The notes beneath the pieces were generated by a model. That model had not been told where the DNA came from and made no database searches. It saw only the letters and a program-made list of their open reading frames with translations. DNA of 6,501 bases from positions 1-6,501 of the forward strand of contig NVRO01000041.1 in NCBI GenBank assembly GCA_002400895.1, written 5' to 3'. Positions 1 to 6,501 of this stretch are shown one piece after another. Source of the stretch: Planctomycetota bacterium (lineage in GTDB: Bacteria > Planctomycetota > UBA1135). The position numbers and the translations under genes were made by a program. The first letter of the stretch is position 1; each line of letters begins with the position of its first letter.

Positions 1-113
1 CGTCAAGCGATGCTCAACGACGGTGATTCTACTATCGGAGCGCCTACCACAAGAGAATCAAACCACCACCTTGAGGACACCGCACCAGGCCGATGATTCA
101 CCACAAATCAAAA
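1..113. other. Non-coding stretch downstream of rodA
   Basis: No credible gene begins here. On the minus strand the longest frame is about 32 codons from a GTG and ends in TGA near the edge; it has no ribosome-binding site and no recognisable content. The plus-strand frame starting at 23 runs antisense into rodA and looks like a shadow. No strong GC-rich hairpin with a T tract, so no clear intrinsic terminator, is visible. The operon may end here or continue to a gene beyond the left edge. Confidence 0.6.
24..60. repeat. Weak 7-bp inverted repeat downstream of rodA
   Basis: TGATTCT at 24-30 and AGAATCA at 54-60 are perfect inverted copies separated by 23 bases. The stem is AT-rich and the loop long, and no T run follows on either strand, so it is not a convincing terminator. 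A related TGATTCA occurs at 94-100. It could be a binding site or chance. Confidence 0.25.
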
Positions 114-1259
114 CTATTCCTCGAATGCCCGGTTGGAAAATACCGGACCCTTGCTGGCGCCTATGGCCAGGGCCATACCGAGTAGCAGACCGCTTACCAG
201 CATTGAAGTCCCCCCCCAGGAGACCAGCGGCAAGGGTAGTCCGGTAGTCGGCACCACCCCCAGGGTCACCGCCACATTGAGCAACAGGTGGATGGCAAAG
301 TGCAGGCCGACCCCGGCTATTACAAAACGAGAAAATGGGTCGCGGTAACGGCGAGCAGCGGCAAATGCCGCCAGCACCAGCCAACCGTAAAGCAACAAGA
401 AACCGGCCCCACCAACGAAGCCCTGTTCTTCTGCAATCACCGGAAAAATGAAATCATTGTGCCTCTCGGGCAAACGGTCGAGCTGATTCTCCGGACCTTG
501 CGCCCACCCTGTCCCCCAGGTTCCACCAGTCCCGATTGCCAGCTTGCTATGCCACAAGTGATATCCAGCATCAGCTTTTTCCTCGGTCGACAAGGAGTCC
601 TGCCGCCACCAGATATCAATCCGTTTAAGTTGATAATCCTCGACCCCGAACACCGCAAATGGTGCCAGCATCAGTGGCACCAACAAAAACCATTTCAAGT
701 TCTTCCAGGGTGCGCCGGCCAACCATGCCATCCCCAAGAACATCGGGCCAAAGGTGAGAGCGGTACCAAGGTCGGGCTGGAGCATCACCATCACCGCCGG
801 TACTGCGGTCAGGGCAGCGGGGCCGAGCAATGCCTTGAAGGTTTCCGGACGCGGGCGATCCCCGAACCAACGCGCCAGCATTAACATCAGACCTAATTTT
901 GCAACTTCGCTGGGCTGCAACTTGAAGCCACTGAACAAATCAATCCAGCGGCGGGCATTGTTGGTGGTACGGCCGATTACCAGCACCAAAATCAACAATC
1001 CCAGACAGATTACATAAATGGGAATCGACGAATTACGCCATCGTCTGCCTCCCCAGGCAGCAGCGAAACAGCCGGCAACCACTGCAACTCCCAAACGCAA
1101 AACGTGGGCTTCGGGGAACCGCTGAACGCCGGAAATACTCCATTGCATGGCAATTCCGACCATCGCCAGGAGGGTAGCGATCAGCAACAGCAGCCAGTCG
1201 GACTTGCGCAGAAAGCGCCACGGTCTACCCAACTGCCACCTCAGACCACCAGATCTCAT
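114..1259 (-). CDS. rodA: RodA, SEDS-family peptidoglycan glycosyltransferase
   Basis: Integral membrane enzyme that polymerises lipid II into glycan strands and works in a complex with the adjacent PBP2. Its 381 residues are normal for RodA. About ten hydrophobic segments are visible, from 22-38 to 351-366. Family motifs in order: NARRWIDLF at 101-109 followed by LQPSEVAKLGLM at 114-125, LQPDLGTAL at 160-168, LPERHNDFIFPVIAEEQGF at 263-281, and VPTTGLPLPLVSWGGTS at 336-352. D269 in the HNDFIF loop corresponds to the catalytic Asp shown to be essential in RodA proteins; most relatives have Thr, not Asn, just before it. The position after mrdA favours RodA over its paralogue FtsW. The ATG start overlaps the mrdA stop by four bases (ATGA), and an AAGGGGAG ribosome-binding site lies 11 bases upstream. 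A run of eight G on the coding strand crosses the SWGG codons. The stop is TAG, and no further gene of the operon is visible. Confidence 0.97.
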   Translation of the reverse strand: MRSGGLRWQLGRPWRFLRKSDWLLLLIATLLAMVGIAMQWSISGVQRFPEAHVLRLGVAVVAGCFAAAWGGRRWRNSSIPIYVICLGLLILVLVIGRTTNNARRWIDLFSGFKLQPSEVAKLGLMLMLARWFGDRPRPETFKALLGPAALTAVPAVMVMLQPDLGTALTFGPMFLGMAWLAGAPWKNLKWFLLVPLMLAPFAVFGVEDYQLKRIDIWWRQDSLSTEEKADAGYHLWHSKLAIGTGGTWGTGWAQGPENQLDRLPERHNDFIFPVIAEEQGFVGGAGFLLLYGWLVLAAFAAARRYRDPFSRFVIAGVGLHFAIHLLLNVAVTLGVVPTTGLPLPLVSWGGTSMLVSGLLLGMALAIGASKGPVFSNRAFEE

Positions 1260-3844
1260 TGCAACAGCCGCTCCCCTTCCCGCTGGAGGAAGTCATGGAG
1301 GATTAAAGTGGATATTTCACCACCGTGCAAATCACTGTTCTCACACATTACTGCGACCGCATAGCGCGGATCCGACCATGGAAAATAACCTGCAAACCAG
1401 GCATGCTTGGGAATCGGACTGCCATCTCCCTGGCGCCCGACCTGGGCAGTACCGGTCTTGCCTGCGACTTCCCAGGTCGCCAGGGGATATTCGGCGTCAT
1501 ATGCAGTACCGGCAGGGTTTTCAACCACTTCGCGTAAAGCTTGTTGCAGCAACTTGCGCACGCTTCCCGGCAACGGCGGCCGACTAAATATTGCCGGTTG
1601 TGGTTGTCCACCAACGGCGAGGACCAGGCGTGGCTGCCACAACTTGCCGGTTGCCAACCAGCCATAAAAACGGGCCATCTGCAAGGGCGAGGCGGTGACG
1701 TGAGATTGTCCGATGGCAAGGTGCATCGGCGCAATCGATCCGCGCACCTCCTCCGGAGGCCGCAACCAGTTGCCACCCTGCTCGAGTAGACGATTGGGGC
1801 CACTGAGCCGCCAGGCAGGTAAACCGGTTGCCACGCCGTCATCGGCCTCGGCCAACACCCCGGTAAGTTCAGCCGCAACCGAGACTCCGAAACCAAGTTG
1901 AAGGGCGCGGCGATGGAGCGCCTCATAACCGAGCGCGCGGCCGAGACGATAGAAGTACACATTGCAAGAATGTCGAATCGCATTCTTCATGCTTATTTCA
2001 CCGTGATGTCCCTCGCAATGTAAAACGATGCCATCGTCGCCATTGGGGCGAAACAGACGTTGGCATAGCAGACTCCGTTCCCACCAGGCGGGGTCGCGGG
2101 CCAGGGCTTCGACCGCCACCACCAATTTGAAGGTGGATCCTGGATAGGGAGTCTGGGCACCACTGGCGCCACCGCTCAAGCCGCGGTGTCGCAGTGGCGC
2201 CAGGTCGCGACTGGCGGCGAGCGCAGCAAACTCAGCCCGGAACTCACTTGCCGAATAACTGGGGGTAGTGGCCAGAACTGGAACACTGCCATCACGCAAA
2301 TCAATCAGTGCAAAGCCGGCCCGCAAGGGTAACAAGTGTGCCAGTTGTTGATTGGTGGCACCACTTTGTCTCAGACGATGACGAGCAATCCGCGCCCCGG
2401 TTGCCATCGCATCCTCCGCCGACGCCGCCATCCTGGTGTCCACCGCCAAGCGCAAATCACTACCATCGCGAGCAGGGTGAAAAGCCAATTCCCACTGCCC
2501 ACCGGTGGCAGTATCCAAGGACTCTAGGTAACCACGTTCACCGCGCAGATAGTCGCGGAATGACCATTCGTATCCGGAGGCCCCAACCGCCTCGTCCGGA
2601 CGCAAAGCGGTAGTGCGAAGCTCTTCTTTCAAGTCGAGCAGACTAGATTCCTCCGCGGCAGTGCGCTCCAGCAATAAGGACAGCCGCCGATAGTCTTCCC
2701 TCAACTCATAATAATGTTGCGCTTCTTCCACTGATGGTGACCGCAGGCGACCGACCAGATGAATGGAGGTTGATTCCGGGTAGGAACGTTTGTGGACTTC
2801 CTGCGGATACAAGCCGGGGTAGACGGTTGGATTGCGTGCCAACAAATCAACCAGGTCATAATCGATATCGCGGCGCATAGTTACCAGGCGATTGCCGTGA
2901 ATGTCCCGGGTGATGTGGCGCCGCGCGCCCAGCAAATCTCCCGGCATCACCGCTTCGACCCCCCGCAGCACCGCACCCATCGCGTCAAACTGGGCCTGGC
3001 GACCGATAATCTTGGCTGCCGGAGCAGTAGTCAGCATGCGCAATAGTGACTCACTATCGGCTGCCAACGACTCCCCGCCCCAGCGCACATGCAATTTGCG
3101 TACAAACTCCACCGCATCAACCGGGTCGGAACTGAGTTTGTCGTAAACCTGCCAGGCGGTCAGACCAAAACCGCGACCGGCGGCCTCGCGTAGCGCACGT
3201 TGCCGCACCCACCATTCAAGTTGGCGTCGCTCCTGCTCAAGTTCCCCGATCAAGTCGGGCAGATAGTCTCCAAGTAACAGCCAATCCCTGCGGGCAACTG
3301 CGATGTTTGCGAGAGCATCTGGCTGAGCCTCGGGAAATGCGCTCTTGAACGGAAGACGGCTTTCCGCAGCCCAAACCTGAACCAGCTTCGATTCTTCCCA
3401 CTGGTCCATCCCGGCAAGATGGCGCAAGTAGAACAGAAAATCAGCACGGACAATGGGCTTCATTACCGAGAGTTCATCCGGGGTCAGCCTGAGCAGACGA
3501 ACGGCAAGCTCCTCCGCGTGTTGCCAGCACCATTCCAAACCACCGGGGGCACCACCAAGCAAACTCGATGCTTCAAACAACTGGCCGGCCGGATGCAAAC
3601 GCCGAAACTCACGGTATTCGAAAATCAAATCCGAGGCGCGACGATCGTGAGCCAGGACTTCACCATTCCGATCAACTATCGAGCCGCGTTGGTACGGCAG
3701 CCCGCGGACATGGCTTCTGGAGCGCAAGGCTGCGCGCACCCAATCATCATGCTCAACCAACTGAAGCTGTGCAAGCCGCACTATCAGCACCACCAAAGCT
3801 CCGATAAAAACCAGAGACAGTTTCCACAGTTGCTGAGTACGCAT
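1256..3844 (-). CDS. mrdA: Penicillin-binding protein 2 (peptidoglycan D,D-transpeptidase), enlarged head domain
   Basis: Class B PBP that cross-links new glycan made by RodA in the periplasm. It has 862 residues, against about 600-650 for typical PBP2. An N-terminal membrane anchor spans about 8-26. RGSIVDRNGEVLA at 53-65 is the conserved start of the pedestal domain. The YPGLYPQ...KRSYP...HLVG block at 342-364 matches the family's conserved R-x-YP region, and GASGYEWSFRDYLRG at 421-435 matches its G-x-E anchor. The transpeptidase domain holds SxxK (S570-TF-K573, acyl-serine S570), SxN (S626-C-N628) and KTG (796-798). HAWFAGYFP at 814-822 is also typical. Residues about 83-295 are far longer than the family norm. 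The start chosen is the ATG at 3844, which shares a base with the mreD TGA and directly precedes the anchor. An in-frame ATG at 3925 would add 27 residues and lie within mreD, and is less likely. No Shine-Dalgarno element is seen, so coupling is likely. The stop overlaps rodA. Confidence 0.96.
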   Translation of the reverse strand: MRTQQLWKLSLVFIGALVVLIVRLAQLQLVEHDDWVRAALRSRSHVRGLPYQRGSIVDRNGEVLAHDRRASDLIFEYREFRRLHPAGQLFEASSLLGGAPGGLEWCWQHAEELAVRLLRLTPDELSVMKPIVRADFLFYLRHLAGMDQWEESKLVQVWAAESRLPFKSAFPEAQPDALANIAVARRDWLLLGDYLPDLIGELEQERRQLEWWVRQRALREAAGRGFGLTAWQVYDKLSSDPVDAVEFVRKLHVRWGGESLAADSESLLRMLTTAPAAKIIGRQAQFDAMGAVLRGVEAVMPGDLLGARRHITRDIHGNRLVTMRRDIDYDLVDLLARNPTVYPGLYPQEVHKRSYPESTSIHLVGRLRSPSVEEAQHYYELREDYRRLSLLLERTAAEESSLLDLKEELRTTALRPDEAVGASGYEWSFRDYLRGERGYLESLDTATGGQWELAFHPARDGSDLRLAVDTRMAASAEDAMATGARIARHRLRQSGATNQQLAHLLPLRAGFALIDLRDGSVPVLATTPSYSASEFRAEFAALAASRDLAPLRHRGLSGGASGAQTPYPGSTFKLVVAVEALARDPAWWERSLLCQRLFRPNGDDGIVLHCEGHHGEISMKNAIRHSCNVYFYRLGRALGYEALHRRALQLGFGVSVAAELTGVLAEADDGVATGLPAWRLSGPNRLLEQGGNWLRPPEEVRGSIAPMHLAIGQSHVTASPLQMARFYGWLATGKLWQPRLVLAVGGQPQPAIFSRPPLPGSVRKLLQQALREVVENPAGTAYDAEYPLATWEVAGKTGTAQVGRQGDGSPIPKHAWFAGYFPWSDPRYAVAVMCENSDLHGGEISTLILHDFLQREGERLLQ
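1271..1278 (-). promoter_or_regulatory. Ribosome-binding site of rodA
   Basis: The coding strand reads AAGGGGAG, 11 bases before the rodA ATG and inside the end of mrdA. The spacing is slightly long but usable. It supports the ATG at 1259 as the start and suggests some ribosomes load anew on rodA besides those re-initiating after the overlapping mrdA stop. Confidence 0.5.
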
Positions 3845-4326
3845 CAGATAGCACGCGCAGGTCGGCGCCAGGATGGTGGAGTTTGCAACAAGGCCCAGGC
3901 AACGGCCAACCAGACGACACGCCATTCAAGCACCCCTGGCGCAAAGTTGACTCCAATCAAGTTTGCCGCATGGGCATCAAACAAGGACAAGGGCACGGCA
4001 GCGATGATGCCGACCAGCAATCGGCCGATGAATCGGCTGTCGCTGACGTGGTGATGAAACAAAGCACGTAAGGCGAGACCAAAACCGAGTCCTGCCCAAC
4101 AGCTCCAAATTGGCACCGCTGACAGGGAACAACGCAGCAGCCCAAAGACAATCAATAAGAATACCGTGGTGCGCAACCTGTCGACTCGCACCGGAGTCAC
4201 CACCAACAGCAGGAGAAGAAGAAGGTCAGGGATGAATTCGCCATTCGGCAAACTGCGCAGAAGCGGTCCCGCAAGGGCAACAATAAAGGCAACCGGCAAC
4301 ACTATTCGCAAACGAGGGGCAGTCAT
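3844..4326 (-). CDS. mreD: MreD-like rod-shape-determining membrane protein
   Basis: Small polytopic inner-membrane protein, 160 residues, the usual size for MreD. MreD is a poorly understood partner of MreC in the elongasome. Hydrophobic segments, read by eye, lie near residues 8-23, 31-45, 53-66, 73-90, 101-117 and 134-147, giving about five or six membrane passes. The stretch PDLLLLLLLVVTPVR at 33-47 resembles the second helix region of MreD proteins, where a Pro-Asp precedes a leucine-rich helix. MreD is very divergent, so the call depends mainly on size, topology and position between mreC and mrdA. The ATG start overlaps the mreC stop by four bases (ATGA), with a weak GGGGA Shine-Dalgarno element seven bases upstream (4334-4338). 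The TGA stop shares one base with the mrdA ATG. No odd base composition or interruption is seen. Confidence 0.82.
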   Translation of the reverse strand: MTAPRLRIVLPVAFIVALAGPLLRSLPNGEFIPDLLLLLLLVVTPVRVDRLRTTVFLLIVFGLLRCSLSAVPIWSCWAGLGFGLALRALFHHHVSDSRFIGRLLVGIIAAVPLSLFDAHAANLIGVNFAPGVLEWRVVWLAVAWALLQTPPSWRRPARAI

Positions 4327-5543
4327 CTGGCAGTCCCCGAACTGGGTTTGGGAACAGTTACAGCCAGCACACCCGTCATTCTGGGGGCAAGGAGATGGTT
4401 GGCCCGATCACTGGTGCCAATCAGCAATCCTCGCGGAATCCAGCCATCACCAGCTGAAAAAAGAATACTGTCATCCGCCAATTCATGGCCGAACACACTC
4501 AAGCTTTGTTGCGCACTATTCCAGACCATGGCCTTTTGCTGCCAGGATTCAATACTCGGACGGGTCACCCACACAAAGGCACCGGCTTGCCGCACCACCG
4601 GGCCGACCAAATGGCCGCGACTGAGCGCAGCAACCACCACCTGGTCAGCACTCACCCGAGCACAGAAAGCCTGGTCGCCAAAAACCCCATCCCAGGTGCT
4701 TATCAATCCAAGTTCACAGTTGTCAATTGGAACAGGCATGGTGTTCTGGGCCGGAACTGCACTGGCGGCAACAAAAACACGACCACCTGCGCCGGCAGGA
4801 AGTTCAGATTCGATTACCCAATGGCCCTCTCCCCTGGTTTCATCACCAATGCGGCGCAGGGTTCCGACCTCAAGCCCCAGGCCTGCGAGACCAGGGACAT
4901 CGCCCGGTTTAATCCGCCAATGGGCAATGGTGTCGCCCAAGGGTTCACAACGAGATTCAATAAACCGCACCAGAGCAGGGGCTTCACCGCCACGGCCGGT
5001 ACAGATGGCACGAAGGTCGTCACCCCCATCTTCGGCGCGCAACCAAATGCCAGTGCGCACATCGGAATCACGCCAATGGAGTATCCGTGCAGTGTTCTCA
5101 TCCTCGCTTTCCACCCGACCCAACCATTGCTTGGCAAAAACCACCGGCGCCTTGCCGCCAACACCATCCGCACTTCCCATTTGCAACTTACTGATCGAGC
5201 TGTCATCGCCGGAATAGGCCAACGGAACCTCGAGCCAGGTTAGCGCCGGGAGATTGGGAGGTCGGCCAAGTCGGGCTTCAATTTTGGCCAAGGAAGGCAG
5301 CGAAGGGGTCATGGTGGCCGTCCTCTGCCCCGAACCGAGCTCCGGAAGAGCGGCGGCCGACAATGGTGGTGGCAGGAGCTCGCCCGCCAACGGAGCAATT
5401 AACGCGGTGAGCGGGGCGACCACGGAATTACCGATCTGGTCAAGCCGCGGGTGCGGCCACCACGCCTGCAGAGCACAAGCACCACACAAACCCAAACAGA
5501 GAAGAACACGGCGACTGCGTTCCGCGTCCAGCTGGAGATACAC
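4323..5543 (-). CDS. mreC: MreC-like rod-shape-determining protein, apparently with two beta modules
   Basis: Probable bitopic inner-membrane protein that links MreB filaments to PBP2 and RodA in the periplasm. It has 406 residues, somewhat long for MreC (commonly about 270-370). Residues 1-12 are short, charged and presumably cytoplasmic; 13-29 form one hydrophobic helix. Residues 30-80 are rich in Pro, Ala and Leu, and the long heptad coiled coil usual in MreC is not evident. From about 100 there is an MreC-type beta module (WLEVPLAY, GSADGV at 123-128, WLGRVE at 140-145, HWRDSD at 156-161). From about 278 to 395 there is a second similar stretch (WDGVFGDQ, GHLVGPVV at 310-317, WVTRPS at 325-330, GWIPRGLLIGT at 367-377). 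The start is GTG; an in-frame TAG lies only two codons upstream, so no longer version is possible. The stop overlaps the mreD start (ATGA). The assignment rests on operon position plus the MreC-like motifs. Overall similarity to well-known MreC proteins looks low. Confidence 0.85.
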   Translation of the reverse strand: MYLQLDAERSRRVLLCLGLCGACALQAWWPHPRLDQIGNSVVAPLTALIAPLAGELLPPPLSAAALPELGSGQRTATMTPSLPSLAKIEARLGRPPNLPALTWLEVPLAYSGDDSSISKLQMGSADGVGGKAPVVFAKQWLGRVESEDENTARILHWRDSDVRTGIWLRAEDGGDDLRAICTGRGGEAPALVRFIESRCEPLGDTIAHWRIKPGDVPGLAGLGLEVGTLRRIGDETRGEGHWVIESELPAGAGGRVFVAASAVPAQNTMPVPIDNCELGLISTWDGVFGDQAFCARVSADQVVVAALSRGHLVGPVVRQAGAFVWVTRPSIESWQQKAMVWNSAQQSLSVFGHELADDSILFSAGDGWIPRGLLIGTSDRANHLLAPRMTGVLAVTVPKPSSGTAR

Positions 5544-5548
5544 CTTCT
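5541..5548 (-). promoter_or_regulatory. Shine-Dalgarno-like sequence overlapping the mreC GTG start
   Basis: The coding strand reads AGAAGGTG, a good Shine-Dalgarno core, but its last three bases are the annotated GTG start codon of mreC. It is therefore too close to serve that GTG in the usual way. Nine bases after it lies an in-frame CTG (residue 5, 5529-5531), at a normal ribosome-binding distance. Either initiation occurs at the GTG with help from translational coupling to mreB 16 nt upstream, or the true start is the rare CTG. The two proteins differ by only four residues. Confidence 0.4.
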
Positions 5549-5559
5549 AGTAGCCCGTA

Positions 5560-6501
5560 TTAACTAACTTCCAATCCATCGTTCAGAACTGGAGCATAGA
5601 TATCCAAGTTCTCAACAAATTTGGAAGTTCCGCGTACTACCGCGGTCAACGGGTCGCTGTCAATCCTGGCCGGCAAACCGGTTTGCTGAGAAAGGAAGGC
5701 ATCCATCCCCGGCAACAGGGCACCGCCGCCAACAGCGATAATGCCACCTTCAAGCAGGTCGGCACCAATCTCCGGGGGAGCTGCTTCCAAGCAATCAAGT
5801 ACCGCTCGAGCAATTGCATCGAGGGGCTCACGCAACGCTTCACGAATCTCATCGGATGTAATCACCGCCTTGCGTGGACGCAGCGACAAAGTGTCTCGAC
5901 CTGCAATTTCCAGTGACTTTTCCTGGTCAAGCGGAGAAGCTGAACCGATGGTCTTCTTGACCTCTTCAGCAGTCTGCGGACCAACTTGCAGGTTGTGAGT
6001 CATGCGCAGAAAATCAATGATGGCTTCATCCATCTCGTCTCCGGCAACACGTATCGACTTTACTGAAACCGGTCCGGACAAGGACAAGATCGCCACCTCG
6101 GTCGTACCGCCACCAATATCAACAATCATCGAGCCGACCGACTCGGTAATCGGGAGGTCGACCCCCAATGCACCTGCCATTGGTTCGTCAACCAGATAGA
6201 CCTTGCGCGCGCCGGCACGTTCAGCGGAGTTGATTACGGCACGCTGCTCAACCGTAGTGATTGAGGATGGAACGGCAATCACCACCCGGGGCTTGACCCA
6301 GTTGCGACCATCGTGGGCCTTGTTCAAGAAATACCGAAGCATCTTCTCGGTAATTTCAAAATCGGCAATCACACCATCCTTCAGTGGACGAATCGCTGTG
6401 ATGTTGCCGGGGGTCCTGCCAAGCATGTCATATGCCTCATGCCCGACACCACGACCATCGAGAATTACTTCATTGGTCCCCTTGTAGACGGCAACCACTG
6501 A
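5560..6501 (-). CDS. mreB: Rod-shape-determining protein MreB (actin-like), 5' partial
   Basis: Bacterial actin homologue. It forms ATP-dependent membrane-associated filaments that position the elongation machinery. The reading frame runs off the right edge: the window's last codon reads Ser, followed by VVAVYKG, which matches the family's EPSVVA stretch. Roughly 25-30 N-terminal residues, including the phosphate-1 loop, are therefore outside, and the GTG at 6498 is an internal Val, not the start. Visible residues (GTG = 1): MLGRTPG near 25-31, IRPLKDGVIADF near 36-47, VDEPMAGALG near 103-112, the phosphate-2 loop DIGGGTTEVA at 127-136, RVAGDEMDEAI at 150-160, EEVKKTIGSA at 178-187, the adenosine motif VGGGALLPG at 256-264, and DPLTAVVRGT at 282-291. 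These are hallmarks of true MreB rather than DnaK or FtsA. The stop is TAA, followed after 16 nt by the mreC start. The identification is as firm as sequence reading allows; only the 5' end is missing. Confidence 0.97.
   Translation of the reverse strand, partial: SVVAVYKGTNEVILDGRGVGHEAYDMLGRTPGNITAIRPLKDGVIADFEITEKMLRYFLNKAHDGRNWVKPRVVIAVPSSITTVEQRAVINSAERAGARKVYLVDEPMAGALGVDLPITESVGSMIVDIGGGTTEVAILSLSGPVSVKSIRVAGDEMDEAIIDFLRMTHNLQVGPQTAEEVKKTIGSASPLDQEKSLEIAGRDTLSLRPRKAVITSDEIREALREPLDAIARAVLDCLEAAPPEIGADLLEGGIIAVGGGALLPGMDAFLSQQTGLPARIDSDPLTAVVRGTSKFVENLDIYAPVLNDGLEVS

Noticed and set aside
24..60. Intrinsic terminator after rodA
   Set aside because: The 7-bp stem is AT-rich with a 23-base loop and no T run follows, so it does not meet the usual pattern; it is kept only as a weak inverted repeat.
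1348..1983. Minus-strand frame of 211 codons within mrdA
   Set aside because: It is an out-of-frame reading of the PBP2 transpeptidase domain, whose true frame carries the SxN and KTG motifs over the same bases.
3845..3925. N-terminal extension of PBP2 starting at the ATG at 3925
   Set aside because: The 27 extra residues overlap mreD by about 80 bases and do not resemble a PBP2 N-terminus, while the ATG at 3844 overlaps the mreD stop neatly and begins just before the membrane anchor.
3419..4054. Open frame of 211 codons on the plus strand opposite mrdA and mreD
   Set aside because: It crosses the antisense of two real genes and their junction, and the product is rich in Gln, Thr and Asn with no recognisable domain. 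It is a shadow frame.
4348..5217. Long open frame of 289 codons on the plus strand opposite mreC, and a second one at 4485-5243
   Set aside because: The products are low-complexity (rich in Ser, Pro, Arg, Thr) with no membrane, catalytic or family motif, and they lie fully antisense to mreC. Long antisense frames are expected in GC-rich genes.
1..6501. A novel defence, mobile or secondary-metabolite system
   Set aside because: All five genes are accounted for as the standard elongasome operon, and there are no transposase, integrase, nuclease, toxin or repeat-array signatures. The novelty here is limited to domain architecture in MreC and PBP2.

Overview
The window holds one minus-strand operon for lateral (rod-shape) cell-wall synthesis. 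In transcription order, from the right edge leftwards, it reads mreB (5' end cut by the window), mreC-like, mreD-like, mrdA (PBP2, class B penicillin-binding protein) and rodA. This is the classic order mreB-mreC-mreD-mrdA-rodA. No tRNA, rRNA, mobile element, CRISPR array or phage gene was seen, and no plus-strand gene is supported.

Layout: mreB 5560-6501, a 16-nt gap, mreC 4323-5543, mreD 3844-4326, mrdA 1256-3844, rodA 114-1259, then about 113 nt of non-coding DNA to the left edge. The three junctions after mreC are stop/start overlaps: ATGA, TGATG and ATGA. The last four genes are therefore very probably translationally coupled and made as one unit. No promoter is visible; it would lie upstream of mreB, outside the window.

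How the genes work together: MreB is the cytoplasmic actin-like filament. MreC and MreD link it across the inner membrane to the synthase pair, in which RodA (SEDS glycosyltransferase) polymerises glycan from lipid II and PBP2 (transpeptidase) cross-links it. The catalytic motifs of MreB, PBP2 and RodA are intact, so the machine looks functional.

The organism is a rod-forming or elongating bacterium with peptidoglycan and moderately high GC. The operon order occurs in several Gram-negative phyla. MreB and RodA are highly conserved, but MreC, MreD and the PBP2 head are so diverged that a lineage far from the usual Proteobacteria and Firmicutes models is likely. The phylum cannot be named from this sequence alone.

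The window is mostly ordinary core-genome content, but it has two architectural oddities: a PBP2 with roughly 200 extra residues in its N-terminal head, and an MreC that seems to carry two tandem MreC-type beta modules and no obvious coiled coil. Both sit in the periplasmic parts that contact each other in known elongasomes, which raises the possibility of a co-evolved, enlarged MreC-PBP2 interface.
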